From: Nomia melanderi
Taxonomy: Eukaryota; Arthropoda; Insecta; Hymenoptera; Halictidae
Direction of reading: 5' to 3'
DNA length: 64,000 nt
Assembly: GCF_051020985.1 (NCBI RefSeq)
Contig: NW_027475145.1
Span: forward strand, 744,001 to 808,000
In this document: piece after piece, positions 50,621 to 63,745 of the stretch
Position numbering within the stretch: position 1 is the first letter of the stretch
Layout of the letters: each line of letters opens with the position of its first letter
Program-made: the position numbers and the translations under genes
The notes under the pieces: generated by a model
The model's input: the letters and a program-made list of their open reading frames with translations, nothing else
Database searches by the model: none
Told to the model about the DNA's origin: nothing

Positions 50621-53600
50621 TATCTCTAATAGCACCCGAGATATCAGCAGATATATATTGGATTTTTCACTGACCCTGAGTGACCGGCCCCATGAGACGG
50701 TAGTTTTCTCGGCCCCTGGTGGTCCGATGTCGTTCCCGCTGCACGGATTCATGCGCCAGGGCCTCCTGCAGATAATTCACTTTGGTTTATTGCGCTATCT
50801 CTTATAGCACCCGAGATATCACCAGATATATATTGGATTTTTCACTGACACTGAGTGACCGGCCCCATGAGACGGTCGTTTTCTCGGCCCCTGGTGGTCC
50901 GAGGTCGTTCCCGCTGCACAGATTCATGCGCCAGGGCCTCCTGCAGATAATTCACTTTGGTTTATTGCGCTATCTCTAATAGCACCCGAGATATCACCAG
51001 ATATATATTGGATTTTCCCCTGACCCTGAGTGTCCGGCCCCATGAGACTGTGGTTTTCTCGGCCCCTGGTGTTCCGAGGTCGTCCCCGCTGCACAGGTTC
51101 ATGCGCCAGGGCCTCCTGCAGATAATTCACTTTGGTTTATTGCGCTATCTGTAATAGCACCCGAGATATCACCAGATATATATTGGATTTTTCACTGACC
51201 CTGAGTGTCCGGCCCCATGAGACGGTCGTTCTCTCGGCCCCTGGTGGTCCGAGGTCATTCCCGCTGCACAGATTCATGCGCCAGGGCCTCCTACAGACAA
51301 TGCTCTTTGATTTATTGCGCTATCTGTAATAGCACCCGAGATATCACCACATATATATTGGATTTTTCACTGACCCTGAGTGTCCGGCCCCATGAGACGG
51401 TGGTTTTCTCGGTCCCTGGTGTTCCGAGGTCGTTCCCGCTGCACAGATTCATGCGCCAGGGCCTCCTACAGACAATGCACTTTGATTTATTGCGCTATCT
51501 GTAATAGCAGCCGAGATATCACCAGATATATATTGGATTTTTCCCTGACCCTGAGTGTCCGGCCCCATGAGACTGTGGTTTTCTCGGCCCCTGGTGGTCC
51601 GAGGTCGTTCCCGCTGCACAGATTCATGCGCCAGGGCCTCCTACAGACAATGCACTTTGATTTATTGCGCTATCTCTAATAGCACCCGAGATATCACCAG
51701 ATATATATTGGATTTTCCCCTGACCCTGAGTGTCCGGCCCCATGAGACTGTGGTTTTCTCGGCCCCTGGTGGTCCGAGGTCGTTCCCGTTGCACAGATTC
51801 ATCCGCCAGGGCCTCCTGCAGATAACTCACTTTGGTTTATTGCGCTATCTCTAATAGCACCCGAGATATAAGCAGATATATATTGGATTTTTCACTGACC
51901 CTGAGTGTCCGGCCCCATGAGACGGTCGTTCTCTCGGCCCCTGGTGGTCCGAGGTCGTTCCCGCTGCACAGATTCATGCGCCAGGGCCTCCTACAGACAA
52001 TGCACTTTGATTTATTGCGCTATCTGTAATAGCACCCGAGATATCACCAGATATATATTGGATTTTACCCTGACCCTGAGTGTCCGGCCCCATGAGACTG
52101 TGGTTTTCTCGGCCCCTGGTGGTCCGAGGTCGTTCCCGCTGCACAGATTCATGCGCCAGGGCCTCCTACAGACAATGCACTTTGATTTATTGCGCTATCT
52201 CTAATAGCACCCGAGATATCACCAGATATATATTGGATTTTCCCCTGACCCTGAGTGTCCGGCCCCATGAGACTGTGGTTTTCTCGGCCCCTGGTGGTCC
52301 GAGGTCGTTCCCGTTGCACAGATTCATCCGCCAGGGCCTCCTGCAGATAATTCACTTTGGTTTATTGCGCTATCTCTTATAGCACCCGAGATATCACCAG
52401 ATATATATTGGATTTTTCACTGACCCTGAGTGACCGGCCCCATGAGACGGTCGTTTTCTCGGCCCCTGGTGGTCCGAGGTCGTTCCCGCTGCACAGATTC
52501 ATGCGCCAGGGCCTCCTACAGACAATGCTCTTTGATTTATTGCGCTATCTGTAATAGCACCCGAGATATCACCAGATATATATTGGATTTTACCCTGACC
52601 CTGAGTGTCCGGCCCCATGAGACGGTCGTTGTCTCGGCCCCTGGCGGTCCGAGGACCTTCCCGCTGCACAGATTCATGCGCCAGGGCCTCCTACAGGTAA
52701 TGCACTTTGATTTATTGCGCTATCTGTAATAGCACCCGAGATATCACCAGATCTATATTGGATTTTCCCCTGACCCTGAGTGTCCGGCCCCATGAGACTG
52801 TGGTTTTCTCGGCCCCTGGTGGTCCGAGGTCGTTCCCGTTGCACAGATTCATGCGCCAGGGCCTCTTGCAGATAATTCAATTTGGTTTATTGCGCTATCG
52901 GTAATAGCACCCGAGATATCACCAGATCTATATTGGATTTTCCCCTGACCCTGAGTGTCCGGCCCCATGAGACTGTGGTTTTCTCGGCCCCTGGTGGTCC
53001 GAGGTCATTCCCGTTGCACAGATTCATGCGCCAGGGCCTCCTGCAGATAATTCACTTTGGTTTATTGCGCTATCTCTAATAGCACCCGAGATATCACCAG
53101 ATATATATTGGATTTTTCACTGACCCTGAGCGTCTGGCCCCATGAGACGGTCGTTTTCTCGGCCCCTGGTGGTCCGAGGTCATTCCCGTTGCACAGATTC
53201 ATGCGCCAGGGCCTCCTGCAGATAATTCACTTTGGTTTATTGCGCTATCTCTAATAGCACCCGAGATATCACCAGATATATATTGGATTTTTCACTGACC
53301 CTGAGCGTCCGGCCCCATGAGACGGTCGTTTTCTCGGCCCCTGGTGGTCCGAGGTTGTTCCCGCTGCACAGATTCATGCGCCAGGGCCTCCTACAGACAA
53401 TGCACTTTGATTTATTGCGCTATCTCTAATAGCACCCGAGATATCACCAGATATATATTGGATTTTCCCCTGACCCTGAGTGTCCGGCCCCATGGGACTG
53501 TGGTTTTCTCGTTCCCTGGTGTTCCGAGGTCGTTCCCGCTGCACAGATTCATGCGCCAGGGCCTCCTACAGACAATGCACTTTGATTTATTGCGCTATCT

Positions 53601-53929
53601 GTAATAGCAGCCGAGATATCACCAGATATATATTGGATTTTTCCCTGACCCTGAGTGTCCGGCCCCATGAGACTGTGGTTTTCTCGGCCCCTGGTGGTCC
53701 GAGGTCGTTCCCGCTGCACAGATTCATGCGCCAGGGCCTCCTACAGACAATGCACTTTGATTTATTGCGCTATCTCTAATAGCACCCGAGATATCACCAG
53801 ATATATATTGGATTTTCCCCTGACCATGAGTGTCCGGCCCCATGAGACTGTGGTTTTCTCGGCCCCTGGTGGTCCGAGGTCGTTCCCGTTGCACAGATTC
53901 ATCCGCCAGGGCCTCCTGCATATAACTCA

Positions 53930-56900
53930 CTTTGGTTTATTGCGCTATCTCTAATAGCACCCGAGATATCAGCAGATATATATTGGATTTTTCACTGACC
54001 CTGAGTGACCGGCCCCATGAGACGGTAGTTTTCTCGGCCCCTGGTGGTCCGAGGTCGTTCCCGCTGCACGGATTCATGCGCCAGGGCCTCCTGCAGATAA
54101 TTCACTTTGGTTTATTGCGCTATCTCTTATAGCACCCGAGATATCACCAGATATATATTGGATTTTTCACTGACCCTGAGTGACCGGCCCCATGAGACGG
54201 TCGTTTTCTCGGCCCCTGGTGGTCCGAGATCGTTCCCGCTGCACAGATTCATGCGCCAGGGCCTCCTGCAGATAATTCACTTTGGTTTATTGCGCTATCT
54301 CTAATAGCACCCGAGATATCACCAGATATATATTGGATTTTCCCCTGACCCTGAGTGTCCGGCCCCATGAGACTGTGGTTTTCTCGGCCCCTGGTGGTCC
54401 GAGGTCGTCCCCGCTGCACAGGTTTATGCGCCAGGGCCTCCTGCAGATAATTCACTTTGGTTTATTGCGCTATCTGTAATAGCACCCGAGATATCACCAG
54501 ATATATATTGGATTTTTCACTGACCCTGAGTGTCCGGCCCCATGAGACGGTCGTTCTCTCGGCCCCTGGTGGTCCGAGGTCAATCCCGCTGCACAGATTC
54601 ATGCGCCAGGGCCTCCTACAGACAATGCTCTTTGATTTAGTGCGCTATCTGTAATAGCACCCGAGATATCACCAGATATATATTGGATTTTACCCTGACC
54701 CTGAGTGTCCGGCCCCATGAGACGGTCGTTGTCTCGGCCCCTGGCGGTCCGAGGACCTTCCCGCTGCACAGATTCAAGCGCCAGGGCCTCCTACAGGTAA
54801 TGCACTTTGATTTATTGCGCTATCTGTAATAGCACCCGAGATATCACCAGATCTATATTGGATTTTCCCCTGACCCTGAGTGTCCGGCCCCATGAGACTG
54901 TGGTTTTCTCGGCCCCTGGTGGTCCGAGGTCGTTCCCGTTGCACAGATTCATGCGCCAGGGCCTCCTGCAGATAATTCACTTTGGTTTATTGCGCTATCT
55001 CTAATAGCACCCGAGATATCACCAGATATATATTGGATTTTTCACTGACCCTGAGCGTCCGGCCCCATGAGACGGTCGTTTTCTCGGCCCCTGGTGGTCC
55101 GAGGTCATTCCCGTTGCACAGATTCATGCGCCAGGGCCTCCTGCAGATAATTCACTTTGGTTTATTGCGCTATCTCTAATAGCACCCGAGATATCACCAG
55201 ATATATATTGGATTTTTCACTGACCCTGAGCGTCCGGCCCCATGAGACGGTAGTTTTCTCGGCCCCTGGTGGTCCGAGGTTGTTCCCGCTGCACAGGTTC
55301 ATGCGCCAGGGTCTCCTACAGACAATGCACTTTGATTTATTGCGCTATCTGTAATAGCACCCGAGATATCACCACATATATATTGGATTTTTCACTGACC
55401 CTGAGTGTCCGGCCCCATGAGACGATGGTTTTCTCGGTCCCTGGTGTTCCGAGGTCGTTCCCGCTGCACAGATTCATGCGCCAGGGCCTCCTACAGACAA
55501 TGCACTTTGATTTATTGCGCTATCTGTAATAGCAGCCGAGATATCACCAGATATATATTGGATTTTTCCCTGACCCTGAGTGTCCGGCCCAATGAGACTG
55601 TGGTTTTCTCGGCCCCTGGTGGTCCGAGGTCGTTCCCGCTGCACAGATTCATGCGCCAGGGCCTCCTACAGACAATGCACTTTGATTTATTGCGCTATCT
55701 CTAATAGCACCCGAGATATCACCAGATATATATTGGATTTTTCCCTGACCCTGAGTGTCCGGCCCCATGAGACTGTGGTTTTCTCGGCCCCTGGTGGTCC
55801 GAGGTCGTTCCCGCTGCACAGATTCATGCGCCAGGGCCTCCTACAGACAATGCACTTTGATTTATTGCGCTATCTCTAATAGCACCCGAGATATCACCAG
55901 ATATATATTGGATTTTCCCCTGACCCTGAGTGTCCGGCCCCATGAGACTGTGGTTTTCTCGGCCCCTGGTGGTCCGAGGTCGTTCCCGTTGCACAGATTC
56001 ATCCGCCAGGGCCTCCTGCAGATAACTCACTTTGGTTTATTGCGCTATCTCTAATAGCACCCGAGATATGAGCAGATATATATTGGATTTTTCACTGACC
56101 CTGAGTGACCGGCCCCATGAGACGGTAGTTTTCTCGGCCCCTGGTGGTCCGAGGTCGTTCCCGCTGCACGGATTCATGCGCCAGGGCCTCCTGCAGATAA
56201 TTCACTTTGGTTTATTGCGCTATCTCTTATAGCACCCGAGATATCACCAGATATATATTGGATTTTTCACTGACCCTGAGTGACCGGCCCCATGAGACGG
56301 TCGTTTTCTCGGCCCCTGGTGGTCCGAGGTCGTTCCCGCTGCACAGATTCATGCGCCAGGGCCTCCTGCAGATAATTCACTTTGGTTTATTGCGCTATCT
56401 CTAATAGCACCCGAGATATCACCAGATATATATTGGATTTTCCCCTGACCCTGAGTGTCCGGCCCCATGAGACTGTGGTTTTCTCGGCCCCTGGTGGTCC
56501 GAGGTCGTCCCCGCTGCACAGGTTCATGCGCCAGGGCCTCCTGCAGATAATTCACTTTGGTTTATTGCGCTATCTGTAATAGCACCCGAGATATCACCAG
56601 ATATATATTGGATTTTTCACTGACCCTGAGTGTCCGGCCCCATGAGACGGTCGTTCTCTCGGCCCCTGGTGGTCCGAGGTCAATCCCGCTGCACAGATTC
56701 ATGCGCCAGGGCCTCCTACAGACAATGCTCTTTGATTTATTGCGCTATCTGTAATAGCACCCGAGATATCACCAGATATATATTGGATTTTAATCTGACC
56801 CTGAGTGTCCGGCCCCATGAGACGGTCGTTGTCTCGGCCCCTGGCGGTCCGAGGACCTTCCCGCTGCACAGATTCATGCGCCAGGGCCTCCTACAGGTAA

Positions 56901-58830
56901 TGCACTTTGATTTATTATGCTATCTGTAATAGCACCCGAGATATCACCAGATCTATATTGGATTTTCCCCTGACCCTGAGTGTCCGTCCCCATGAGACTG
57001 TGGTTTTCTCGGCCCCTGGTGGTCCGAGGTCGTTCCCGTTGCACAGATTCATGCGCCAGGGCCTCTTGCAGATAATTCACTTTGGTTTATTGCGCTATCG
57101 GTAATAGCACCCGAGATATCACCAGATCTATATTGGATTTTCCCCTGACCCTGAGTGTCCGGCCCCATGAGACTGTGGTTTTCTCGGCCCCTGGTGGTCC
57201 GAGGTCATTCCCGTTGCACAGATTCATGCGCCAGGGCCTCCTGCAGATAATTCACTTTGGTTTATTGCGCTATCTCTAATAGCACCCGAGATATCACCAG
57301 ATCTATATTGGATTTTCCCCTGACCCTGAGTGTCCGGCCCCATGAGACTGTGGTTTTCTCGGCCCCTGGTGGTCCGAGGTCATTCCCGTTGCACAGATTC
57401 ATGCGCCAGGGCCTCTTGCAGATAATTCACTTTGGTTTATTGCGCTATCTCTAATAGCACCCGAGATATCACCAGATATATATTGGATTTTCCCCTGACC
57501 CTGAGTGTCCGGCCCCATGAGACTGTGGTTTTCTCGGCCCCTGGTGGTCCGAGGTCGTTCCCGTTGCACAGATTCATCCGCCAGGGCCTCCTGCAGATAA
57601 CTCACTTTGGTTTATTGCGCTATCTCTAATAGCACCCGAGATATCAGCAGATATATATTGGATTTTTCACTGACCCTGAGTGACCGGCCCCATGAGACGG
57701 TAGTTTTCTCGGCCCCTCGTGGTCCGAGGTCGTTCCCGCTGCACGGATTCATGCGCCAGGGCCTCCTGCAGATAATTCACTTTGGTTTATTGCGCTATCT
57801 CTTATAGCACCCGAGATATCACCAGATATATATTGGATTTTTCACTGACCCTGAGTGACCGGCCCCATGAGACGGTCGTTTTCTCGGCCCCTGGTGGTCC
57901 GAGGTCGTTCCCGCTGCACAGATTCATGCGCCAGGGCCTCCTGCAGATAATTCACTTTGGTTTATTGCGCTATCTCTAATAGCACCCGAGATATCACCAG
58001 ATATATATTGGATTTTCCCCTGACCCTGAGTGTCCGGCCCCATGAGACTGTGGTTTTCTCGGCCCCTGGTGGTCCGAGGTCGTCCCCGCTGCACAGGTTC
58101 ATGCGCCAGGGCCTCCTGCAGATAATTCACTTTGGTTTATTGCGCTATCTGTAATAGCACCCGAGATATCACCAGATATATATTGGATTTTTCACTGACC
58201 CTGAGTGTCCGGCCCCATGAGACGGTCGTTCTCTCGGCCCCTGGTGGTCCGAGGTCAATCCCGCTGCACAGATTCATGCGCCAGGGCCTCCTACAGACAA
58301 TGCTCTTTGATTTATTGCGCTATCTGTAATAGCACCCGAGATATCACCAGATATATATTGGATTTTACCCTGACCCTGAGTGTCCGGCCCCATGAGACGG
58401 TCGTTGTCTCGGCCCCTGGCGGTCCGAGGACCTTCCCGCTGCACAGATTCATGCGCCAGGGCCTCCTACAGGTAATGCACTTTGATTTATTGCCCTATCT
58501 GTAATAGCACCCGAGATATCACCAGATCTATATTGGATTTTCCCCTGACCCTGAGTGTCCGGCCCCATGAGACTGTGGTTTTCTCGGCCCCTGGTGGTCC
58601 GAGGTCGTTCCCGTTGCACAGATTCATGCGCCAGGGCCTCTTGCAGATAATTCACTTTGGTTTATTGCGCTATCGGTAATAGCACCCGAGATATCACCAG
58701 ATCTATATTGGATTTTCCCCTGACCCTGAGTGTCCGTCCCCATGAGACTGTGGTTTTCTCGGCCCCTGGTGGTCCGAGGTCATTCCCGTTGCACAGGTTC
58801 ATGCGCCAGGGCCTCCTGCAGATAATTCAC
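53930..58830 (+). repeat. 12- and 9-monomer-offset triplicated block
   Basis: About 53.93-54.98 kb, 56.03-57.08 kb and 57.61-58.65 kb match each other at offsets 2100 and 1575. All three carry GAGGTCAATCCCGC. The pair 56.03-57.25 and 57.61-58.83 kb extends further. Confidence 0.8.
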
Positions 58831-61800
58831 TTTGGTTTATTGCGCTATCTCTAATAGCACCCGAGATATCACCAGATATATATTGGATTTTTCACTGACC
58901 CTGAGCGTCCGGCCCCATGAGACGGTCGTTTTCTCGGCCCCTGGTGGTCCGAGGTCATTCCCGTTGCACAGATTCATGCGCCAGGGCCTCCTGCAGATAA
59001 TTCACTTTGGTTTATTGCGCTATCTCTAATAGCACCCGAGATATAAGCAGATATATATTGGATTTTTCACTGACCCTGAGCGTCCGGCCCCATGAGACGG
59101 TCGTTTTCTCGGCCCCTGGTGGTCCGAGGTTGTTCCCGCTGCACAGATTCATGCGCCAGGGCCTCCTACAGACAATGCACTTTGATTTATTGCGCTATCT
59201 CTAATAGCACCCGAGATATCACCAGATATATATTGGATTTTACCCTGACCCTGAGTGTCCGGCCCCATGAGACTGTGGTTTTCTCGGCCCCTGGTGGTCC
59301 GAGGTCGTTCCCGCTGCACAGATTCATGCGCCAGGGCCTCCTACAGACAATGCACTTTGATTTATTGCGCTATCTCTAATAGCACCCGAGATATCACCAG
59401 ATATATATTGGATTTTCCCCTGACCATGCGTGTCCGGCCCCATGAGACTGTGGTTTTCTCGGCCCCTGGTGGTCCGAGGTCGTTCCCGTTGCACAGATTC
59501 ATCCGCCAGGGCCTCCTGCATATAACTCACTTTGGTTTATTGCGCTATCTCTAATAGCACCCGAGATATCACCAGATATATATTGGATTTTTCACTGACC
59601 CTGAGCGTCTGGCCCCATGAGACGGTCGTTTTCTCGGCCCCTGGTGGTCCGAGGTCATTCCCGTTGCACAGATTCATGCGCCAGGGCCTCCTGCAGATAA
59701 TTCACTTTGGTTTATTGCGCTATCTCTAATAGCACCCGAGATATCACCAGATATATATTGGATTTTTCACTGACCCTGAGCGTCCGGCCCCATGAGACGG
59801 TCGTTCTCTCGGCCCCTGGTGGTCCGAGGTCGTTCCCGCTGCACAGATTCATGCGCCAGGGCCTCCTACAGACAATGCACTTTGATTTATTGCGCTATCT
59901 CTAATAGCACCCGAGATATCACCAGATATATATTGGATTTTCCCCTGACCCTGAGTGTCCGGCCCCATGAGACTGTGGTTTTCTCGTTCCCTGGTGTTCC
60001 GAGGTCGTTCCCGCTGCACAGATTCATGCGCCAGGGCCTCCTACAGACAATGCACTTTGATTTATTGCGCTATCTGTAATAGCAGCCGAGATATCACCAG
60101 ATATATATTGGATTTTTCCCTGACCCTGAGTGTCCGGCCCCATGAGACTGTGGTTTTCTCGGCCCCTGGTGGTCCGAGGTCGTTCCCGCTGCACAGATTC
60201 ATGCGCCAGGGCCTCCTACAGACAATGCACTTTGATTTATTGCGCTATCTCTAATAGCACCCGAGATATCTCCAGATATATATTGGATTTTCCCCTGACC
60301 ATGAGTGTCCGGCCCCATGAGACTGTGGTTTTCTCGGCCCCTGGTGGTCCGAGGTCGTTCCCGTTGCACAGATTCATCCGCCAGGGCCTCCTGCATATAA
60401 CTCACTTTGGTTTATTGCGCTATCTCTAATAGCACCCGAGATATCAGCAGATATATATTGGATTTTTCACTGACCCTGAGTGACCGGCCCCATGAGACGG
60501 TAGTTTTCTCGGCCCCTGGTGGTCCGAGGTCGTTCCCGCTGCACGGATTCATGCGCCAGGGCCTCCTGCAGATAATTCACTTTGGTTTATTGCGCTATCT
60601 GTTATAGCACCCGAGATATCACCAGATATATATTGGATTTTTCACTGACCCTGAGTGACCGGCCCCATGAGACGGTCGTTTTCTCGGCCCCTGGTGGTCC
60701 GAGATCGTTCCCGCTGCACAGATTCATGCGCCAGGGCCTCCTGCAGATAATTCACTTTGGTTTATTGCGCTATCTCTAATAGCACCCGAGATATCACCAG
60801 ATATATATTGGATTTTCCCCTGACCCTGAGTGTCCGGCCCCATGAGACTGTGGTTTTCTCGGCCCCTGGTGGTCCGAGGTCGTCCCCGCTGCACAGGTTC
60901 ATGCGCCAGGGCCTCCTGCAGATAATTCACTTTGGTTTATTGCGCTATCGGTAATAGCACCCGAGATATCACCAGATCTATATTGGATTTTCCCCTGACC
61001 CTGAGTGTCCGGCCCCATGAGACTGTGGTTTTCTCGGCCCCTGGTGGTCCGAGGTCATTCCCGTTGCACAGATTCATGCGCCAGGGCCTCCTGCAGATAA
61101 TTCACTTTGGTTTATTGCGCTATCTCTAATAGCACCCGAGATATCACCAGATCTATATTGGATTTTCCCCTGACCCTGAGTGTCCGGCCCCATGAGACTG
61201 TGGTTTTCTCGGCCCCTGGTGGTCCGAGGTCATTCCCGTTGCACAGATTCATGCGCCAGGGCCTCTTGCAGATAATTCACTTTGGTTTATTGCCCTATCT
61301 GTAATAGCACCCGAGATATCACCAGATCTATATTGGATTTTCCCCTGACCCTGAGTGTCCGGCCCCATGAGACTGTGGTTTTCTCGGCCCCTGGTGGTCC
61401 GAGGTCGTTCCCGTTGCACAGATTCATGCGCCAGGGCCTCTTGCAGATAATTCACTTTGGTTTATTGCGCTATCGGTAATAGCACCCGAGATATCACCAG
61501 ATCTATATTGGATTTTCCCCTGACCCTGAGTGTCCGGCCCCATGAGACTGTGGTTTTCTCGGCCCCTGGTGGTCCGAGGTCATTCCCGTTGCACAGGTTC
61601 ATGCGCCAGGGCCTCCTGCAGATAATTCACTTTGGTTTATTGCGCTATCTCTAATAGCACCCGAGATATCACCAGATATATATTGGATTTTTCACTGACC
61701 CTGAGCGTCCGGCCCCATGAGACGGTCGTTTTCTCGGCCCCTGGTGGTCCGAGGTCATTCCCGTTGCACAGATTCATGCGCCAGGGCCTCCTGCAGATAA

Positions 61801-63745
61801 TTCACTTTGGTTTATTGCGCTATCTCTAATAGCACCCGAGATATAAGCAGATATATATTGGATTTTTCACTGACCCTGAGCGTCCGGCCCCATGAGACGG
61901 TCGTTTTCTCGGCCCCTGGTGGTCCGAGGTTGTTCCCGCTGCACAGATTCATGCGCCAGGGCCTCCTACAGACAATGCACTTTGATTTATTGCGCTATCT
62001 CTAATAGCACCCGAGATATCACCAGATATATATTGGATTTTACCCTGACCCTGAGTGTCCGGCCCCATGAGACTGTGGTTTTCTCGGCCCCTGGTGGTCC
62101 GAGGTCGTTCCCGCTGCACAGATTCATGCGCCAGGGCCTCCTACAGACAATGCACTTTGATTTATTGCGCTATCTCTAATAGCACCCGAGATATCACCAG
62201 ATATATATTGGATTTTCCCCTGACCATGCGTGTCCGGCCCCATGAGACTGTGGTTTTCTCGGCCCCTGGTGGTCCGAGGTCGTTCCCGTTGCACAGATTC
62301 ATCCGCCAGGGCCTCCTGCATATAACTCACTTTGGTTTATTGCGCTATCTCTAATAGCACCCGAGATATCACCAGATATATATTGGATTTTTCACTGACC
62401 CTGAGCGTCTGGCCCCATGAGACGGTCGTTTTCTCGGCCCCTGGTGGTCCGAGGTCATTCCCGTTGCACAGATTCATGCGCCAGGGCCTCCTGCAGATAA
62501 TTCACTTTGGTTTATTGCGCTATCTCTAATAGCACCCGAGATATCACCAGATATATATTGGATTTTTCACTGACCCTGAGCGTCCGGCCCCATGAGACGG
62601 TCGTTCTCTCGGCCCCTGGTGGTCCGAGGTCGTTCCCGCTGCACAGATTCATGCGCCAGGGCCTCCTACAGACAATGCACTTTGATTTATTGCGCTATCT
62701 CTAATAGCACCCGAGATATCACCAGATATATATTGGATTTTCCCCTGACCCTGAGTGTCCGGCCCCATGAGACTCTGGTTTTCTCGTTCCCTGGTGTTCC
62801 GAGGTCGTTCCCGCTGCACAGATTCATGCGCCAGGGCCTCCTACAGACAATGCACTTTGATTTATTGCGCTATCTGTAATAGCAGCCGAGATATCACCAG
62901 ATATATATTGGATTTTTCCCTGACCCTGAGTGTCCGGCCCCATGAGACTGTGGTTTTCTCGGCCCCTGGTGGTCCGAGGTCGTTCCCGCTGCACAGATTC
63001 ATGCGCCAGGGCCTCCTACAGACAATGCACTTTGATTTATTGCGCTATCTCTAATAGCACCCGAGATATCTCCAGATATATATTGGATTTTCCCCTGACC
63101 ATGAGTGTCCGGCCCCATGAGACTGTGGTTTTCTCGGCCCCTGGTGGTCCGAGGTCGTTCCCGTTGCACAGATTCATCCGCCAGGGCCTCCTGCATATAA
63201 CTCACTTTGGTTTATTGCGCTATCTCTAATAGCACCCGAGATATCAGCAGATATATATTGGATTTTTCACTGACCCTGAGTGACCGGCCCCATGAGACGG
63301 TAGTTTTCTCGGCCCCTGGTGGTCCGAGGTCGTTCCCGCTGCACGGATTCATGCGCCAGGGCCTCCTGCAGATAATTCACTTTGGTTTATTGCGCTATCT
63401 GTTATAGCACCCGAGATATCACCAGATATATATTGGATTTTTCACTGACCCTGAGTGACCGGCCCCATGAGACGGTCGTTTTCTCGGCCCCTGGTGGTCC
63501 GAGATCGTTCCCGCTGCACAGATTCATGCGCCAGGGCCTCCTGCAGATAATTCACTTTGGTTTATTGCGCTATCTCTAATAGCACCCGAGATATCACCAG
63601 ATATATATTGGATTTTCCCCTGACCCTGAGTGTCCGGCCCCATGAGACTGTGGTTTTCTCGGCCCCTGGTGGTCCGAGGTCGTCCCCGCTGCACAGGTTC
63701 ATGCGCCAGGGCCTCCTGCAGATAATTCACTTTGGTTTATTGCGC
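58480..63745 (+). repeat. 16-monomer tandem duplication at the right end
   Basis: About 58.48-60.94 kb matches 61.28-63.74 kb at offset 2800. Shared private markers are TTTATTGCCC (near 58490 and 61290), GACCATGCG, GATATCTCCAG and CTGTTATAGC. Parts of both copies also match 53.05-54.0 kb. After 63.75 kb the sequence follows 54.47 kb instead, sharing TTTAGTGCG. Confidence 0.85.

Larger units (their letters stand above)
21249..61504 (+). repeat. AGATCT (BglII-site) monomer subtype, about 38 copies, right side only
   Basis: In these monomers the TA tract reads CCAGATCTATATTGG instead of CCAGATATATATTGG. Sites begin at 21249, 23174, 24399, 25274, 27374, 28774, 31224, 32099, 32274, 34199, 34374, 36299, 36824, 36999, 38049, 39274, 39799, 42074, 42599, 44874, 45399, 45924, 46624, 48899, 49424, 49949, 52749, 52924, 54849, 56949, 57124, 57299, 58524, 58699, 60974, 61149, 61324 and 61499. 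All lie at 74 modulo 175, and I saw none before 21249. The variant mostly accompanies GATTTTCCCC and is often next to a CGGTAATAG junction, so it marks a linked subtype. Confidence 0.8.
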
